Below, one piece after another: positions 1 to 9,740 of a stretch of 44,600 bases of DNA. How positions within the stretch are numbered: the first letter of the stretch is position 1; each line of letters opens with the position of its first letter. Below the pieces are notes generated by a model. That model was not told the origin of the DNA. It made no database searches and saw only the letters and a list, made by a program, of their open reading frames with translations. The DNA is from Nitrospirota bacterium (GTDB lineage Bacteria > Nitrospirota > Thermodesulfovibrionia > Thermodesulfovibrionales > Dissulfurispiraceae). The stretch is taken from positions 1 through 44,600 of the forward strand of contig JAMCVZ010000020.1 of NCBI GenBank assembly GCA_023476565.1, written 5' to 3'. Both the position numbers and the translations under genes were made by a program.

Positions 1-92
1 GTTAAAAACGGCATAAGCATATCGAATACGGGGTTCGAAGTGCCGTGATTTATCAAGAAGAATAATTTCTTATCAAGGCTCTGGATATCCAT
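1..92 (-). CDS. PAP2-family phosphatase, N-terminal fragment cut by window edge
   Basis: The minus strand reads from an ATG at 92-90 to the left edge of the window as about 30 residues without a stop, beginning MDIQSLDKKLFFLINHG and continuing SNPVFDMLMPFL. This short hydrophobic opening (an L-D-x-x-L-F-x-x-I-N-x-G stretch followed by N-P-x-x-D-x-L-M-P) is typical of the first membrane segment of bacterial PAP2 phosphatases of the undecaprenyl-pyrophosphate phosphatase type. Those are inner-membrane enzymes that recycle lipid carriers or dephosphorylate lipids. The catalytic histidine motifs would lie outside the window, so activity cannot be judged. No strong ribosome site is visible, and the start is the only in-frame ATG before upstream stops. 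Confidence 0.6.
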   Translation of the reverse strand, partial: MDIQSLDKKLFFLINHGTSNPVFDMLMPFL

Positions 93-553
93 AATGTCTC
101 AATCCGACAGCATTCATAAATATCCCACTATGTTACCATATGCTCATAGTTTTAGCCTTTTTATATAAACAGCAAGAGCCGAGGCGCCTCCACATTACAA
201 TAATATGCCTAAAGATAATTTATACTATTTATCAATAAGTTATCTTCAATAAATACCATTTCGCATACAAGTTCACTATCAGGAATTCAGATCTGAATAT
301 TTCTATCCTTGCTATAAGCTCAGACAAGAGCTGTTGTAGTGCGGCCCTAACAGACTGAACAGCCCGTAACGAGAGAGCTTAGAGATAGTTTGAAATCCCG
401 ATCTGCCCATCTGGGGCAGGCTGATCTCAATATCAAACTCGGAATTGACAGCTCACCCAGGGCTCACAGCCATCAACTGAAAATCTCCGCTGTGCCCCAG
501 AGGCCCATATCTCTTCAGGTCAAAGCGTTTGTTTTAAGAGAAGGGCTGTCTTC
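93..553. other. AT-rich gene-poor stretch
   Basis: I see no convincing gene here. A perfect 14-bp palindrome, ATTCAGATCTGAAT, lies at 285-298. An imperfect hairpin lies at 387-439, where AGTTTGA (387-393) pairs with TCAAACT (433-439) and the inner arms GATCTGCCC and GGGGCAGGCTGATC also pair. An 85-codon open frame on the plus strand (390-647) resembles nothing and crosses a SlyD remnant on the other strand, so it is not called. Confidence 0.4.
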
Positions 554-643
554 TTATACGATCTCCACCAGAGTGGCATCGAATACAAGGGGTTTCCCTG
601 CAAGCGGGTGGTTGCAATCCGAGGGTAAGACCTTTTCGTCTCT
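554..643 (-). pseudogene. Remnant of SlyD-type FKBP peptidyl-prolyl isomerase, C-terminal end only
   Basis: The minus strand between an in-frame TAA (644-646) and a stop at 554-556 encodes 29 residues that include DCNHPLAGKPLVFDATLVEI. This matches the conserved end of the FKBP fold in SlyD-type prolyl isomerases (D-x-N-H-P-L-A-G-K-x-L-x-F-x-x-x-x-x-x-I). The rest of the domain, including the IF insertion and the metal-binding tail, is absent. With no start and an immediate upstream stop it cannot be a functional gene; it is a decayed or deleted copy. Confidence 0.6.
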
Positions 644-806
644 TTAAAAACCGCGCTTCACAACAACCCCTCCCTGCTGTTTGGAAAAAGTGCATTGAAT
701 GGTGTCTGCATTAATTCACAAGACCCGGACAGGTCATGTGCATAAATAAAAGAGGGAAAGTTGCATATCCCTCTCACCCCTCCCTTCTCAATCAAATGTA
801 ATTATC

Positions 807-2030
807 CTATACAAGCGCCTCCTCAAGCACCAATTCTACTTTTATCCACCCCGGCTGCCGCTCATCGAATGCCTTGTAAGCATCGATGACCGAAGTCAGA
901 GGCTCTATGTTCGAGAGGAACATCTCCGGGGCTACAGTACCGCTCCTCACCAGTTCGATAAGTATCGGGATATATTTTCTGTGATTGCAATTTCCGGCGT
1001 TAATCGTAAGATTCTTGTTCATTGCCTTTCCGAAAGGAAAGAACTGGACAGTTTCGGGATAGACGCCGATAATTGATAATGTGCCGGCTTTTGCAACCGT
1101 ATCTACAGCCCATATCAGAGCCTGGGAAGGGGCATCTCCCGGCTGCCAGGCCTCTCCTACAGGATGAATCTGAGGTGCAACCTGCTGTACCTCCTTCTGA
1201 AACTGCGCTTCTTTCTGCTCAGCCTGACGTGCAGCCGGCCCCTTCTCCGGATGTACGGCATCAACTCCCACTGCGTCGATAACACGATCCACACCAATGC
1301 CGCCGGTCAGGTTGAGTATGGCCTCAACCGGATCCTCCTCGTCAAAGTTAATGACCTCGGCCCCCTGCGCCCTCGCCATTTCAAGCCTTGAGGGAATCCT
1401 GTCAACCGCAATAACGCGGCCTGCGTCAAAAAGGAAAGCGCTCAGGATGGCAAACTGTCCGACAGGCCCGCATCCGAATACGGCAACAGTATTCCCCGGC
1501 TTGATCTCGGCAAGGTCGGCCCCGAAATATCCGGTCGGGAAGATGTCAGAAAGCATGATCGCCTGGTCATCTGTTATCTCATCAGGCAATTTGACAAGAC
1601 CGACATTGGCATAAGGTATGCGCGCCTTTTCGGCCTGGAGCCCGTGGAAAGGTCCGCTCATCCTGGGTCCGCCGAAAAATGCGGTCCCCGCTCTCATGCC
1701 ATTCGGATTTGCGTTATCGCATTGAGAAAAATACCCTGAACGGCAGTAAGAACAGTAGCCGCAGCCGATCGTGGACGGGATAACAACGCGGTCTCCCTCC
1801 TCAAGATTCCTTGCTCCCGGCCCTACTTCTTCAACAATGCCCACGCCCTCGTGTCCGAGAATCGTGCCGGGCTCCATCCCGGACATCGTGCCCCGTACCA
1901 TATGCAGATCTGTCCCGCAGATGGCGCTTGCAGTAAGGCGCACGATGGCATCATTCGGATTCCGGATCTTCGGTTCCGGTACCTCCTCAAGCCTGATATC
2001 ACCAACCCCGTGAAATACAACTGCTTTCAT
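807..2030 (-). CDS. Zinc-dependent alcohol dehydrogenase (formaldehyde dehydrogenase-like MDR)
   Basis: This is a 407-residue cytoplasmic medium-chain dehydrogenase. The catalytic zinc site is visible in CGTDLHMVRG (about 37-46) and GHEGVGIVEEVG (about 58). The structural zinc loop is GCGYCSYCRSGYFSQC, with the four-cysteine C-x2-C-x2-C-x7-C spacing. A Rossmann motif VFGCGPVGQ follows near 180. An insertion of about 30 residues rich in Q, E and K near 260-295 is typical of the glutathione-independent formaldehyde dehydrogenase-like branch. The start at MKAVVFHG is chosen because AGGAGG lies 6 nt before that ATG; the longer frame to 2084 adds 18 unrelated residues upstream of the ribosome site. 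It stands alone on the minus strand. The substrate is unknown; it probably oxidises a small alcohol or aldehyde with NAD(P). Confidence 0.85.
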   Translation of the reverse strand: MKAVVFHGVGDIRLEEVPEPKIRNPNDAIVRLTASAICGTDLHMVRGTMSGMEPGTILGHEGVGIVEEVGPGARNLEEGDRVVIPSTIGCGYCSYCRSGYFSQCDNANPNGMRAGTAFFGGPRMSGPFHGLQAEKARIPYANVGLVKLPDEITDDQAIMLSDIFPTGYFGADLAEIKPGNTVAVFGCGPVGQFAILSAFLFDAGRVIAVDRIPSRLEMARAQGAEVINFDEEDPVEAILNLTGGIGVDRVIDAVGVDAVHPEKGPAARQAEQKEAQFQKEVQQVAPQIHPVGEAWQPGDAPSQALIWAVDTVAKAGTLSIIGVYPETVQFFPFGKAMNKNLTINAGNCNHRKYIPILIELVRSGTVAPEMFLSNIEPLTSVIDAYKAFDERQPGWIKVELVLEEALV

Positions 2031-2047
2031 GGAAGACCTCCTTTTGA

Positions 2048-2067
2048 TGAAGTGCTCGATCACTTCA
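2048..2067. promoter_or_regulatory. 20-bp near-perfect palindrome upstream of the alcohol dehydrogenase
   Basis: TGAAGTGCTCGATCACTTCA is self-complementary except for one central pair. It sits 17 bp before the dehydrogenase ATG. On the minus strand a TATTAT box (2073-2068) abuts it, so a bound regulator would cover the likely transcription start. No regulator gene adjoins, so the partner is unknown. Confidence 0.4.
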
Positions 2068-2330
2068 ATAATAGAGTTGTTCACTGTCCATCTGCTGGAA
2101 ATTATGACTTCCCGCCCGATGCTCCCTTTAGTTGCAGAGGGCCTTGTGCCAAGGCCTGATTGTTTTTAGTTGTTAGTTTGGATTCAGCCTGATGAGCTCG
2201 AAAATGGTATTGTGCGTGATACGGCTGTTCATAAATGCATTGATTTGCTGAGCGCAGCCAAGGATTCCGTTTACGTTAATTAAAGTATAGCGCTAAAGCC
2301 TCTGGGTGGCAAGGCTTCGAAAAATCGCTT

Positions 2331-2346
2331 TGTTCCACGTGGAACA
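2331..2346. promoter_or_regulatory. parS: parS-type centromere site
   Basis: The 16-bp perfect palindrome TGTTCCACGTGGAACA matches the widely conserved chromosomal parS consensus (TGTTNCACGTGNAACA), which ParB binds and from which it spreads during chromosome segregation. It lies in a gene-free stretch, not inside a coding region. Chromosomal parS sites normally cluster in the origin-proximal part of the chromosome. No parA/parB genes or second copy of the site were seen in this window. Identification is by motif only. Confidence 0.7.
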
Positions 2347-2366
2347 CAAAAGCCTCTATCAGTAAG

Positions 2367-2703
2367 ATGCAGGAGGGCAGAGTATGTGAGCGGCTTCGAC
2401 GGACTAAGTGCTTCGGTTCATAAATACGGTGTCGCACCGAGAGCGTTGATGCGCCGTGCCGGCGAGGCGCGCGACTGAGGCATACCGTTGCGTACAGTGA
2501 AGGAGCGCAACAAAGCCGGGGCGGATGCAGCGGCGCTCGAATGCAACCGTATTTATGAACCGAAGCACTAAGCGCAGTCATGGATGGCGGAGCAGGCCGG
2601 CGTAGCCTCGGCAGACGGGGCCCCAAAAATGTCGAAGACTCTTGGGGTAAAGATGGGCTGGATGCCCGGCGAGAATGAGCGAACATACTCTGCCCTCCTG
2701 CAT
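2367..2703. repeat. Nested inverted-repeat element in the gene-free stretch 2085-2730
   Basis: Two perfect inverted repeats are nested. The outer pair is 21 bp (2367-2387 and 2683-2703, ATGCAGGAGGGCAGAGTATGT and its complement). The inner pair is 24 bp (2407-2430 and 2546-2569). Between the inner arms is a GC-rich core of about 115 bp. A small stem, CCCCAA/TTGGGG, occurs near 2624-2651. The minus-strand open frame across it (2276-2746) is arginine-, proline- and serine-rich with no recognisable domain and is not called. The symmetry suggests a non-coding mobile repeat (MITE- or REP-like) or a structured RNA. No target duplication was identified. Confidence 0.55.
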
Positions 2704-2730
2704 ACGATGACCTACTTGCTGAAATAGGAT

Positions 2731-3768
2731 TTAAATCACCGTCCACTGCTGGGGAAGGAAGAGTTTTTCGTAGGTCATAAGGGCAAAACTGTCGGTCATG
2801 CCGGCTATGAAATCGCAGACTATTCTGTGCTTGTCATTTTTACCCTCAGGGGCGATCTCCTGAGAGACTTCATCGATATGTCCCAGATAGTATTCGTAAA
2901 GGGCTTTCAGGATGCCCTCTGCCTTGCTGAATTCTGCTTTGATAACGTCGCTTTCATAGACCTTCTCGAAAAGAAAGTCCCTGAGCTTGTAGACAGCTTC
3001 CGAGACCTCTTCGCTCATGCCCACATTCGCATAATCCGCTGCAATAGTTATTTTGATGGTATCGCGGACCATGGTATCTATGCGCTTTGCATAAGCCTCG
3101 CCGATTATTTTCGTAATTTCTCTGGGCACATCGGAGCGCTTTATTACCCCTGCCCTGATAGCGTCGTCGAGATCGTGATTCGCATAGGCAATTATATCGG
3201 CCATGCGCACCACGAGGCCTTCGAAGGTCGCGGGCTTTTCTTTGATGTTATCAGAGATTATGAGGCCCTTTCCTTTTGAATGCTTTACAATTCCGTCGCG
3301 CACTTCATAGGTGAGGTTGAGTCCCCGGCCGTTCCTTTCGAGAAAATCAACCACCCTGAGGCTCTGCTTGTAATGGTCGAACCCGCCAGGGTGAATATCC
3401 CTCAATACTACCTCTCCTGCATGCCCGAAGGGAGTATGCCCCAGATCATGGCCGAGCGCAATAGCCTCGACAAGATCTTCATTGAGCCTCAATGCCCTTG
3501 CGATCGTCCGTGCTATCTGGGATACCTCAAGCACATGGGTGAGCCTTGTCCTGTAGTGGTCGCCTCTGGGCGCGAGAAAGACCTGCGTCTTGTGCTTCAG
3601 CCTCCTGAAGGCCTTTGAATGGATAATCCTGTCCCTGTCCCGCTGGAAGCAGGTCCTGATATCATCCGCCTTCTCCTGCCTGACCCTTCCCTTGCTCATA
3701 GAACTGAGACATGCCTTGGGATGGAGGATTTTTGTTTCTATCTCTTCTGTCTGTTCACGAATTGTCAT
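2731..3768 (-). CDS. dgt: Deoxyguanosinetriphosphate triphosphohydrolase-like HD protein
   Basis: This 345-residue HD-superfamily enzyme is predicted to hydrolyse dGTP or other dNTPs to nucleoside and triphosphate, in the cytoplasm. The family signature is continuous: [22 protein letters not shown] near the N-terminus, then [15 protein letters not shown], the metal-binding [13 protein letters not shown], and later [13 protein letters not shown] with the final HD-type aspartate. Length is right for the short bacterial dGTPase-like class. I take the ATG at 3768 ([11 protein letters not shown]), which matches the usual family start. A TTG at 3819 would add 17 residues lying in an intergenic repeat. 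No clear ribosome site is seen. It follows selA on the same strand, separated by that repeat. Confidence 0.88.
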   Translation of the reverse strand: MTIREQTEEIETKILHPKACLSSMSKGRVRQEKADDIRTCFQRDRDRIIHSKAFRRLKHKTQVFLAPRGDHYRTRLTHVLEVSQIARTIARALRLNEDLVEAIALGHDLGHTPFGHAGEVVLRDIHPGGFDHYKQSLRVVDFLERNGRGLNLTYEVRDGIVKHSKGKGLIISDNIKEKPATFEGLVVRMADIIAYANHDLDDAIRAGVIKRSDVPREITKIIGEAYAKRIDTMVRDTIKITIAADYANVGMSEEVSEAVYKLRDFLFEKVYESDVIKAEFSKAEGILKALYEYYLGHIDEVSQEIAPEGKNDKHRIVCDFIAGMTDSFALMTYEKLFLPQQWTVI

Positions 3769-3776
3769 AAAAAGTT

Positions 3777-3844
3777 GCGTTATAGGGTTATAGCGCTTTA
3801 GCACAAAAGCAGAAATCAAAATCTCCGTTCAACGCTATAACGCG
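3777..3844. repeat. GCGTTATAGCG-type intergenic repeat between selA and dgt
   Basis: GCGTTATAGGGTTATAGCGC (3777-3796) and the oppositely oriented AACGCTATAACGCG (3831-3844) form an inverted repeat around a short A-rich spacer. The right arm runs through the selA stop codon. Near-identical CGCTATAACGC units recur at 8244-8312 and 33503-33578. Confidence 0.55.
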
Positions 3845-5241
3845 TTTAAAATGCCCTTTACCAGAGCATCGATTTCACTATTCCTCACTGTCCTTGCATC
3901 AATAATTAAGGCATCGCTCTTTATCCGGGCGATTATGGGGGGATTACCCTGCCTCAGCCTCTCCTCGAGTGTATTTACGGAAATGCGCAAAGGATTAATA
4001 GCAACCGCATAGGTCTTGAATTCAATTTCAGGGAGAGAGCCTCCCCCGGCTTGTGATGAATCCTCAATAACGTCGATCTCCGCAACATCGCCGGGTATCC
4101 GGCTAACCTCTTTCTTAAGCCGCGATGCGATCCTTTTCGCCCGTTCCTTTATGTCCATATGCCTCTGCAGCAGCATTTCCAGAGTAGGGATGCTACCCTT
4201 TGCTTTATCTTCATCAAGGTAGCACATCAGGACAGCCTCAAAAGCAGACAGGGTCAGCTTGTCTATTCTCACCGCCCTCATTAGAGGATTTTTAACTATA
4301 TTTTCAATGAGTTCAGACTTGCCGACAATCACCCCGCCCTGTGGTCCGCCAAGGAGTTTATCACCGCTGAAGGTCACTATATCAGCCCCTGCCTTTATGA
4401 TTTCCTGGACTGTCGGCTCGATCTGTATCCCGTAGGGCTTAAGGTCAACAAGGCTGCCGCTTCCAAGATCGAACATTACGGGAATGCCATGTTTCATCCC
4501 GAGCGCTGCCAGCTCGTTGATCGGGACCGATTCACTAAAACCGACTATTCTGTAATTCGACTGGTGCACCTTCAATAAGAGTGCCGTATTTTCACTTATC
4601 GCTCTCTCATAATCACGAAGGTGGGTCTTGTTGGTGGCGCCGACCTCTTTGAGAAGAGCGCCGCTGCTGCTCATAACATCGGGAATCCTAAAGGAACCCC
4701 CAATCTCCACGAGTTCTCCCCTTGAGACAATAACCTCCCTGCCCTTTGCCAGCGCAGTCAGGCAGACAAACACCGCTGCTGCATTATTATTGACGATAAG
4801 ACTGCTTTCAGCGCCCGTAATTTCATTGAGGAGTTTTCGGATATGGGAATACCGCTTGCCCCGCTTGCCTTCTTCCAGTTCATATTCAAGATTGGAGTAT
4901 CCACATGCAACTCTTTTGACGTTCTCCATAATCTCTTCAGACATGACGGACCTCCCGAGATTTGTATGGATCACTATACCGGTTGCATTAATGACCGGCT
5001 TCAGGCTGAATGCCGAAAGCAGCTCTATATGCCCGCGGATATCGACAAGCATATCTTTAACCGAAATTTCTTTGAGATCATCTTTGAGAATTGCCCGCCT
5101 GCTTTCGTCTATTACCTCGCGGATTGCCCGGAGGACATACCGCCTCGGATATGCCTTTTGCCACTCCAACCCTTCCCCGGACTTCAGGATTTCATCGACC
5201 GAGGGAAGAGATGCCAATAGCTGCTGTTTGTCCATTTTCAT
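3835..5241 (-). CDS. selA: L-seryl-tRNA(Sec) selenium transferase
   Basis: SelA is a PLP enzyme that converts seryl-tRNA(Sec) to selenocysteyl-tRNA(Sec) using selenophosphate. The protein (468 aa) opens with LPSVDEILKS, as SelA usually does. It carries VINATGIVIHTNLGRS near 85-100 and the PLP-lysine region SGDKLLGGPQGGVIVG. Length is normal for the family. Two neighbouring ATGs are possible (5241, MKMDKQQ; 5235, MDKQQ); a GGAG lies 3 and 9 nt before them respectively, so 5235 may be the true start. A TTG at 5256 is less likely. No selB, selD or tRNA(Sec) is in the window. Its presence implies the organism makes selenoproteins. dgt follows on the same strand. Confidence 0.93.
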   Translation of the reverse strand: MKMDKQQLLASLPSVDEILKSGEGLEWQKAYPRRYVLRAIREVIDESRRAILKDDLKEISVKDMLVDIRGHIELLSAFSLKPVINATGIVIHTNLGRSVMSEEIMENVKRVACGYSNLEYELEEGKRGKRYSHIRKLLNEITGAESSLIVNNNAAAVFVCLTALAKGREVIVSRGELVEIGGSFRIPDVMSSSGALLKEVGATNKTHLRDYERAISENTALLLKVHQSNYRIVGFSESVPINELAALGMKHGIPVMFDLGSGSLVDLKPYGIQIEPTVQEIIKAGADIVTFSGDKLLGGPQGGVIVGKSELIENIVKNPLMRAVRIDKLTLSAFEAVLMCYLDEDKAKGSIPTLEMLLQRHMDIKERAKRIASRLKKEVSRIPGDVAEIDVIEDSSQAGGGSLPEIEFKTYAVAINPLRISVNTLEERLRQGNPPIIARIKSDALIIDARTVRNSEIDALVKGILNAL

Positions 5242-5456
5242 GTACTCCGTTGCCAAGCCCGTAATTTACCGGCTTTCGCGTTAATTTACATGAAATGTGC
5301 AAGCCGGATGTCCGGACAGCACTGATATTTTTATTTTACCTTTTTACCTAAAGGCTTTTCAAAGACAATGGGTTTATATTATTATACATGCTCTGCCAAT
5401 TTTAGATTTAGGATTTATAGCAGCAATCATAAATCATCAATATATTTGGAGGTCGT

Positions 5457-6596
5457 ATGTTAAAGCGCTACTTATTAGCACCAGGGCCGACGCCGGTACC
5501 GCCTGAGGTTCTCCTGTCAATGGCTATGCCGATAATCCACCACAGGGCCCCTGACTTTTTGCCTATACTCGATTCAGCCAAAAAGGGTTTGCAGTGGCTC
5601 TTCCAGACAAAGAACGATGTCCTCATCCTCAGCTCTACGGGCACAGGCGGCATGGTGGGCGCTGTAAATAATTTCTTCAACCCCGGAGAGAAGGTCCTTG
5701 TATTAAACGGAGGCAAATTCGGGGAAAGGTGGACAAAGATATGCCAGGCATACGGCCTGAAAGTAGACGAGCTCATGGTCGAATGGGGATATGCCGTAAA
5801 TCCTGCGGACGTTGAAGCGGCCTTGAAAAAAGACCCTGATATCAAGGCGGTCTTTGTACAGGCGACCGAGACCTCCACAGGTGTCTATCACGATATCGAG
5901 AGACTCGGAAAAGTAATAAAGAAATATGAAAATACGCTGTTCATCGTAGATGCCATAAGCGCCCTTGCTGCGCAGGACTTAAGGACAGACGAGTGGGGTG
6001 TGGATGTTATGATCGGCGGCTCCCAGAAGGGACTGATGCTGCCGCCGGGCCTTGCCTTTGTAAGCGTCAGCGAAAAGGCCTGGAAAAATAACGGATTGTC
6101 CAAGATGCCGAGGTTCTATTTCAACTTCAAAAAAGAGAGGGAGAACCTCGCAAAGAACCAGACGAACTTTACCTCTGCGGTCACCCTGATCATCGGCCTC
6201 AACGAGGCCATCAGGATGCTGCAGAAAGAGGGGCTCGAAAACGTTTTCAAGAGACATGCAACGCTCGCCCATGCCACAAGGGAAGCGGCTAAGGCCATGG
6301 GTCTGGGCATCTATTCAAAAGAATCGCCGAGCAATTCCGTCACCGCTATCGAAGCGCCCCAGGGGATCGACGGACAGCAGATATATAAAATGCTCCGCGA
6401 AAAATACGGCATCACCGGCGCAGGCGGCCAGGACAAGGCAAAAGGCAAGATCTTCAGGCTTGCCCACCTCGGCTATGCCGATATCTTTGATGTAATTACC
6501 GGCATCGCAGCTCTGGAGATGGTCCTGAAAGAACTCGGGTACGCTCTCAAGCTGGGGACAGGCGTTGCAAAGGCGCAGGAAATACTGATGCAGTAA
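5457..6596 (+). CDS. Class V PLP aminotransferase (serine-pyruvate / alanine-glyoxylate type)
   Basis: This 379-residue fold-type I PLP enzyme begins YLLAPGPTPVPPEVLL and has the cofactor lysine in GGSQKGLMLPPG (about 190-201). The N-terminal G-P-T/N-P and the SSTGTGGM phosphate-binding loop near 62 are typical of the alanine:glyoxylate / serine:pyruvate group and of small archaeal-type phosphoserine/serine aminotransferases. A clear ribosome site (GGAGGT) precedes the ATG. It lies 68 nt upstream of serA on the same strand, a pairing that points to serine biosynthesis or serine-glyoxylate exchange. The exact amino donor cannot be read from sequence. Confidence 0.88.
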   Translation: MLKRYLLAPGPTPVPPEVLLSMAMPIIHHRAPDFLPILDSAKKGLQWLFQTKNDVLILSSTGTGGMVGAVNNFFNPGEKVLVLNGGKFGERWTKICQAYGLKVDELMVEWGYAVNPADVEAALKKDPDIKAVFVQATETSTGVYHDIERLGKVIKKYENTLFIVDAISALAAQDLRTDEWGVDVMIGGSQKGLMLPPGLAFVSVSEKAWKNNGLSKMPRFYFNFKKERENLAKNQTNFTSAVTLIIGLNEAIRMLQKEGLENVFKRHATLAHATREAAKAMGLGIYSKESPSNSVTAIEAPQGIDGQQIYKMLREKYGITGAGGQDKAKGKIFRLAHLGYADIFDVITGIAALEMVLKELGYALKLGTGVAKAQEILMQ

Positions 6597-6664
6597 GCTG
6601 TCCCGCTGTTTGCATTCTGTCGCTCACTCTGTTATGAGGAGCTAATAATAAGGAGGTATTTGTT

Positions 6665-8242
6665 ATGAAGGTTCTTGTAAGTGACAACATCTCGTCAAAG
6701 GGTGTTGAAATCCTGAAAAACGCCGGTCTGAGTGTGGATGTAAAGACAGGGCTGAGGCCCGAAGAGCTGAAAGCCATAATAGGCAACTATCATGCGCTCA
6801 TCGTCAGGAGCGCCACAAAGGCCACGGCAGAAATTATCGAGGCCGCCAAAAATCTCAAGGTCATCGGCCGTGCAGGGTCCGGGCTGGACAACGTTGATAA
6901 GACCGCTGCATCAAAGAGAGGCATAGTTGTTATGAACACCCCCGGCGGCAACACCATAACGACAGCGGAGCATACTATCGCCATGATGTTTGCTGTTGCT
7001 CGGAAGATCCCTCAGGCAAATGCCTCAATGGCTGACCACAAATGGGAAAAAAAGAAATTCATGGGCACCGAGCTCTATAACAAGATCCTCGGCGTCATCG
7101 GCCTTGGAAATATTGGAGGCGAAGTGGCCAAGAGGGCGCAGGGCCTCGGCATGAACGTCATAGCCTATGATCCTTTCCTGAGCGAGGAGAAAGCGAAGAG
7201 CATGGGTATCGGGAAGGTGGAAATTCCCGAGCTGATCAAGCGTGCTGATTTCATAACCATGCATACACCGCTGACAGGCGAGACAAAGGGCCTCGTCAAT
7301 ACGAAAACAATAAAGACCATGAAGGACGGCGTTTACATCATCAACTGCGCAAGGGGCGGCATTATCAATGAGGAAGACCTTTACGAGGCCCTTGAAAGCG
7401 GCAAAGTTGCAGGCGCTGCGCTCGATGTCTTCGAAAAAGAGCCGCCGGAAAATAATCCGTTGGTAGGACATGAGAAAGTAGTATGCACGCCGCATCTCGG
7501 CGCCTCGACCCAGGAAGCGCAGGAAAACGTCGCGATAGCGGTTGCGGAACAGATAGTCGATTATTTGATCCATGGGACTATCAGAAACGCCGTGAACTTT
7601 CCGTCAATACCCGCTGACCAGGTAGCGATCCTGCAACCCTATATAACCCTTGCCGAGAAAGCGGGGAGCTTTGCATCGCAGATGTTCGACGGGGAAATCA
7701 CCGAGGTTGCCCTGGAATACAGGGGAGAAGCGTCGGGTCTGAATACGTATCCTCTGACCATCGCCGCATTGAAAGGGTTGCTGTCCCCGGTCCTTGAGGA
7801 AACGGTCAACTTCGTCAACGCCCCGTTTATTGCAAAAGAACGCGGCATAGAAGTAAAGGAGACAAAGAGCAGCGATGCAGGCGACTATAACAGCCTTGTA
7901 ACAATCGTGCTCAAATCTCCCAGGAAGAAGCTCGCCATAGCGGGAACTTTATTCAGCAAAAAAGACCCGAGGATTGTTAAAATAAATATGCTTACCGTGG
8001 AGATAATCCCCGAGGGGGATATGCTGTTCATGTACAACAACGACAAGCCGGGGGTTATAGGCAATATCGGCACTATTTTGGGGAAAAACTCTATAAATAT
8101 CGCCAGAATGCATTTCGGAAGGGAAAAGGCGGGCGGAAGGGCCATATCCGTTGTCAATATCGATGCCCCGGTTTCAGAGAAACTGCTGGCCGAGATAAAA
8201 AAGCTTCCCAATATCCTTGATGTCAAGGTAATAAACCTATAA
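6665..8242 (+). CDS. serA: D-3-phosphoglycerate dehydrogenase
   Basis: SerA oxidises 3-phosphoglycerate to phosphohydroxypyruvate with NAD, the first step of serine synthesis. The protein (525 aa) has the long three-part form: catalytic/NAD domain with the Rossmann motif GLGNIGGEVAKRAQGLG near 147, catalytic arginine in CARGGIINEEDL, glutamate in DVFEKEPP and histidine in CTPHLGAST; an intervening ASB domain (about 315-445); and a C-terminal ACT domain (about 452-525) that usually gives serine feedback control. AAGGAGG precedes the ATG. It is probably co-transcribed with the aminotransferase just upstream. Confidence 0.95.
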   Translation: MKVLVSDNISSKGVEILKNAGLSVDVKTGLRPEELKAIIGNYHALIVRSATKATAEIIEAAKNLKVIGRAGSGLDNVDKTAASKRGIVVMNTPGGNTITTAEHTIAMMFAVARKIPQANASMADHKWEKKKFMGTELYNKILGVIGLGNIGGEVAKRAQGLGMNVIAYDPFLSEEKAKSMGIGKVEIPELIKRADFITMHTPLTGETKGLVNTKTIKTMKDGVYIINCARGGIINEEDLYEALESGKVAGAALDVFEKEPPENNPLVGHEKVVCTPHLGASTQEAQENVAIAVAEQIVDYLIHGTIRNAVNFPSIPADQVAILQPYITLAEKAGSFASQMFDGEITEVALEYRGEASGLNTYPLTIAALKGLLSPVLEETVNFVNAPFIAKERGIEVKETKSSDAGDYNSLVTIVLKSPRKKLAIAGTLFSKKDPRIVKINMLTVEIIPEGDMLFMYNNDKPGVIGNIGTILGKNSINIARMHFGREKAGGRAISVVNIDAPVSEKLLAEIKKLPNILDVKVINL

Positions 8243-8243
8243 A

Positions 8244-9618
<1,375 letters not shown>

Positions 9619-9740
9619 GAATAAGCACCTGGACGCGGGTAGGTGCGCTGCAAGCAAAGTTTTTTCTGCACCACCGCCCGCTCCAGTGCACCTGCTCTGC
9701 TTTATTAATAATTTTCGCTTACTCTGCTGGTTTTAAACGT

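Noticed and set aside
390-647. 85-aa plus-strand open frame
   Set aside because: No ribosome site or recognisable domain, and it overlaps the SlyD remnant and a hairpin.
2276-2746. 156-aa minus-strand open frame
   Set aside because: Its sequence spans the nested inverted repeats and has the biased R/P/S composition of a chance frame.
9619-9740. Hairpin after purA considered as a small RNA gene
   Set aside because: The pairing is imperfect and nothing matches a known RNA, so it is only mentioned as a possible terminator.
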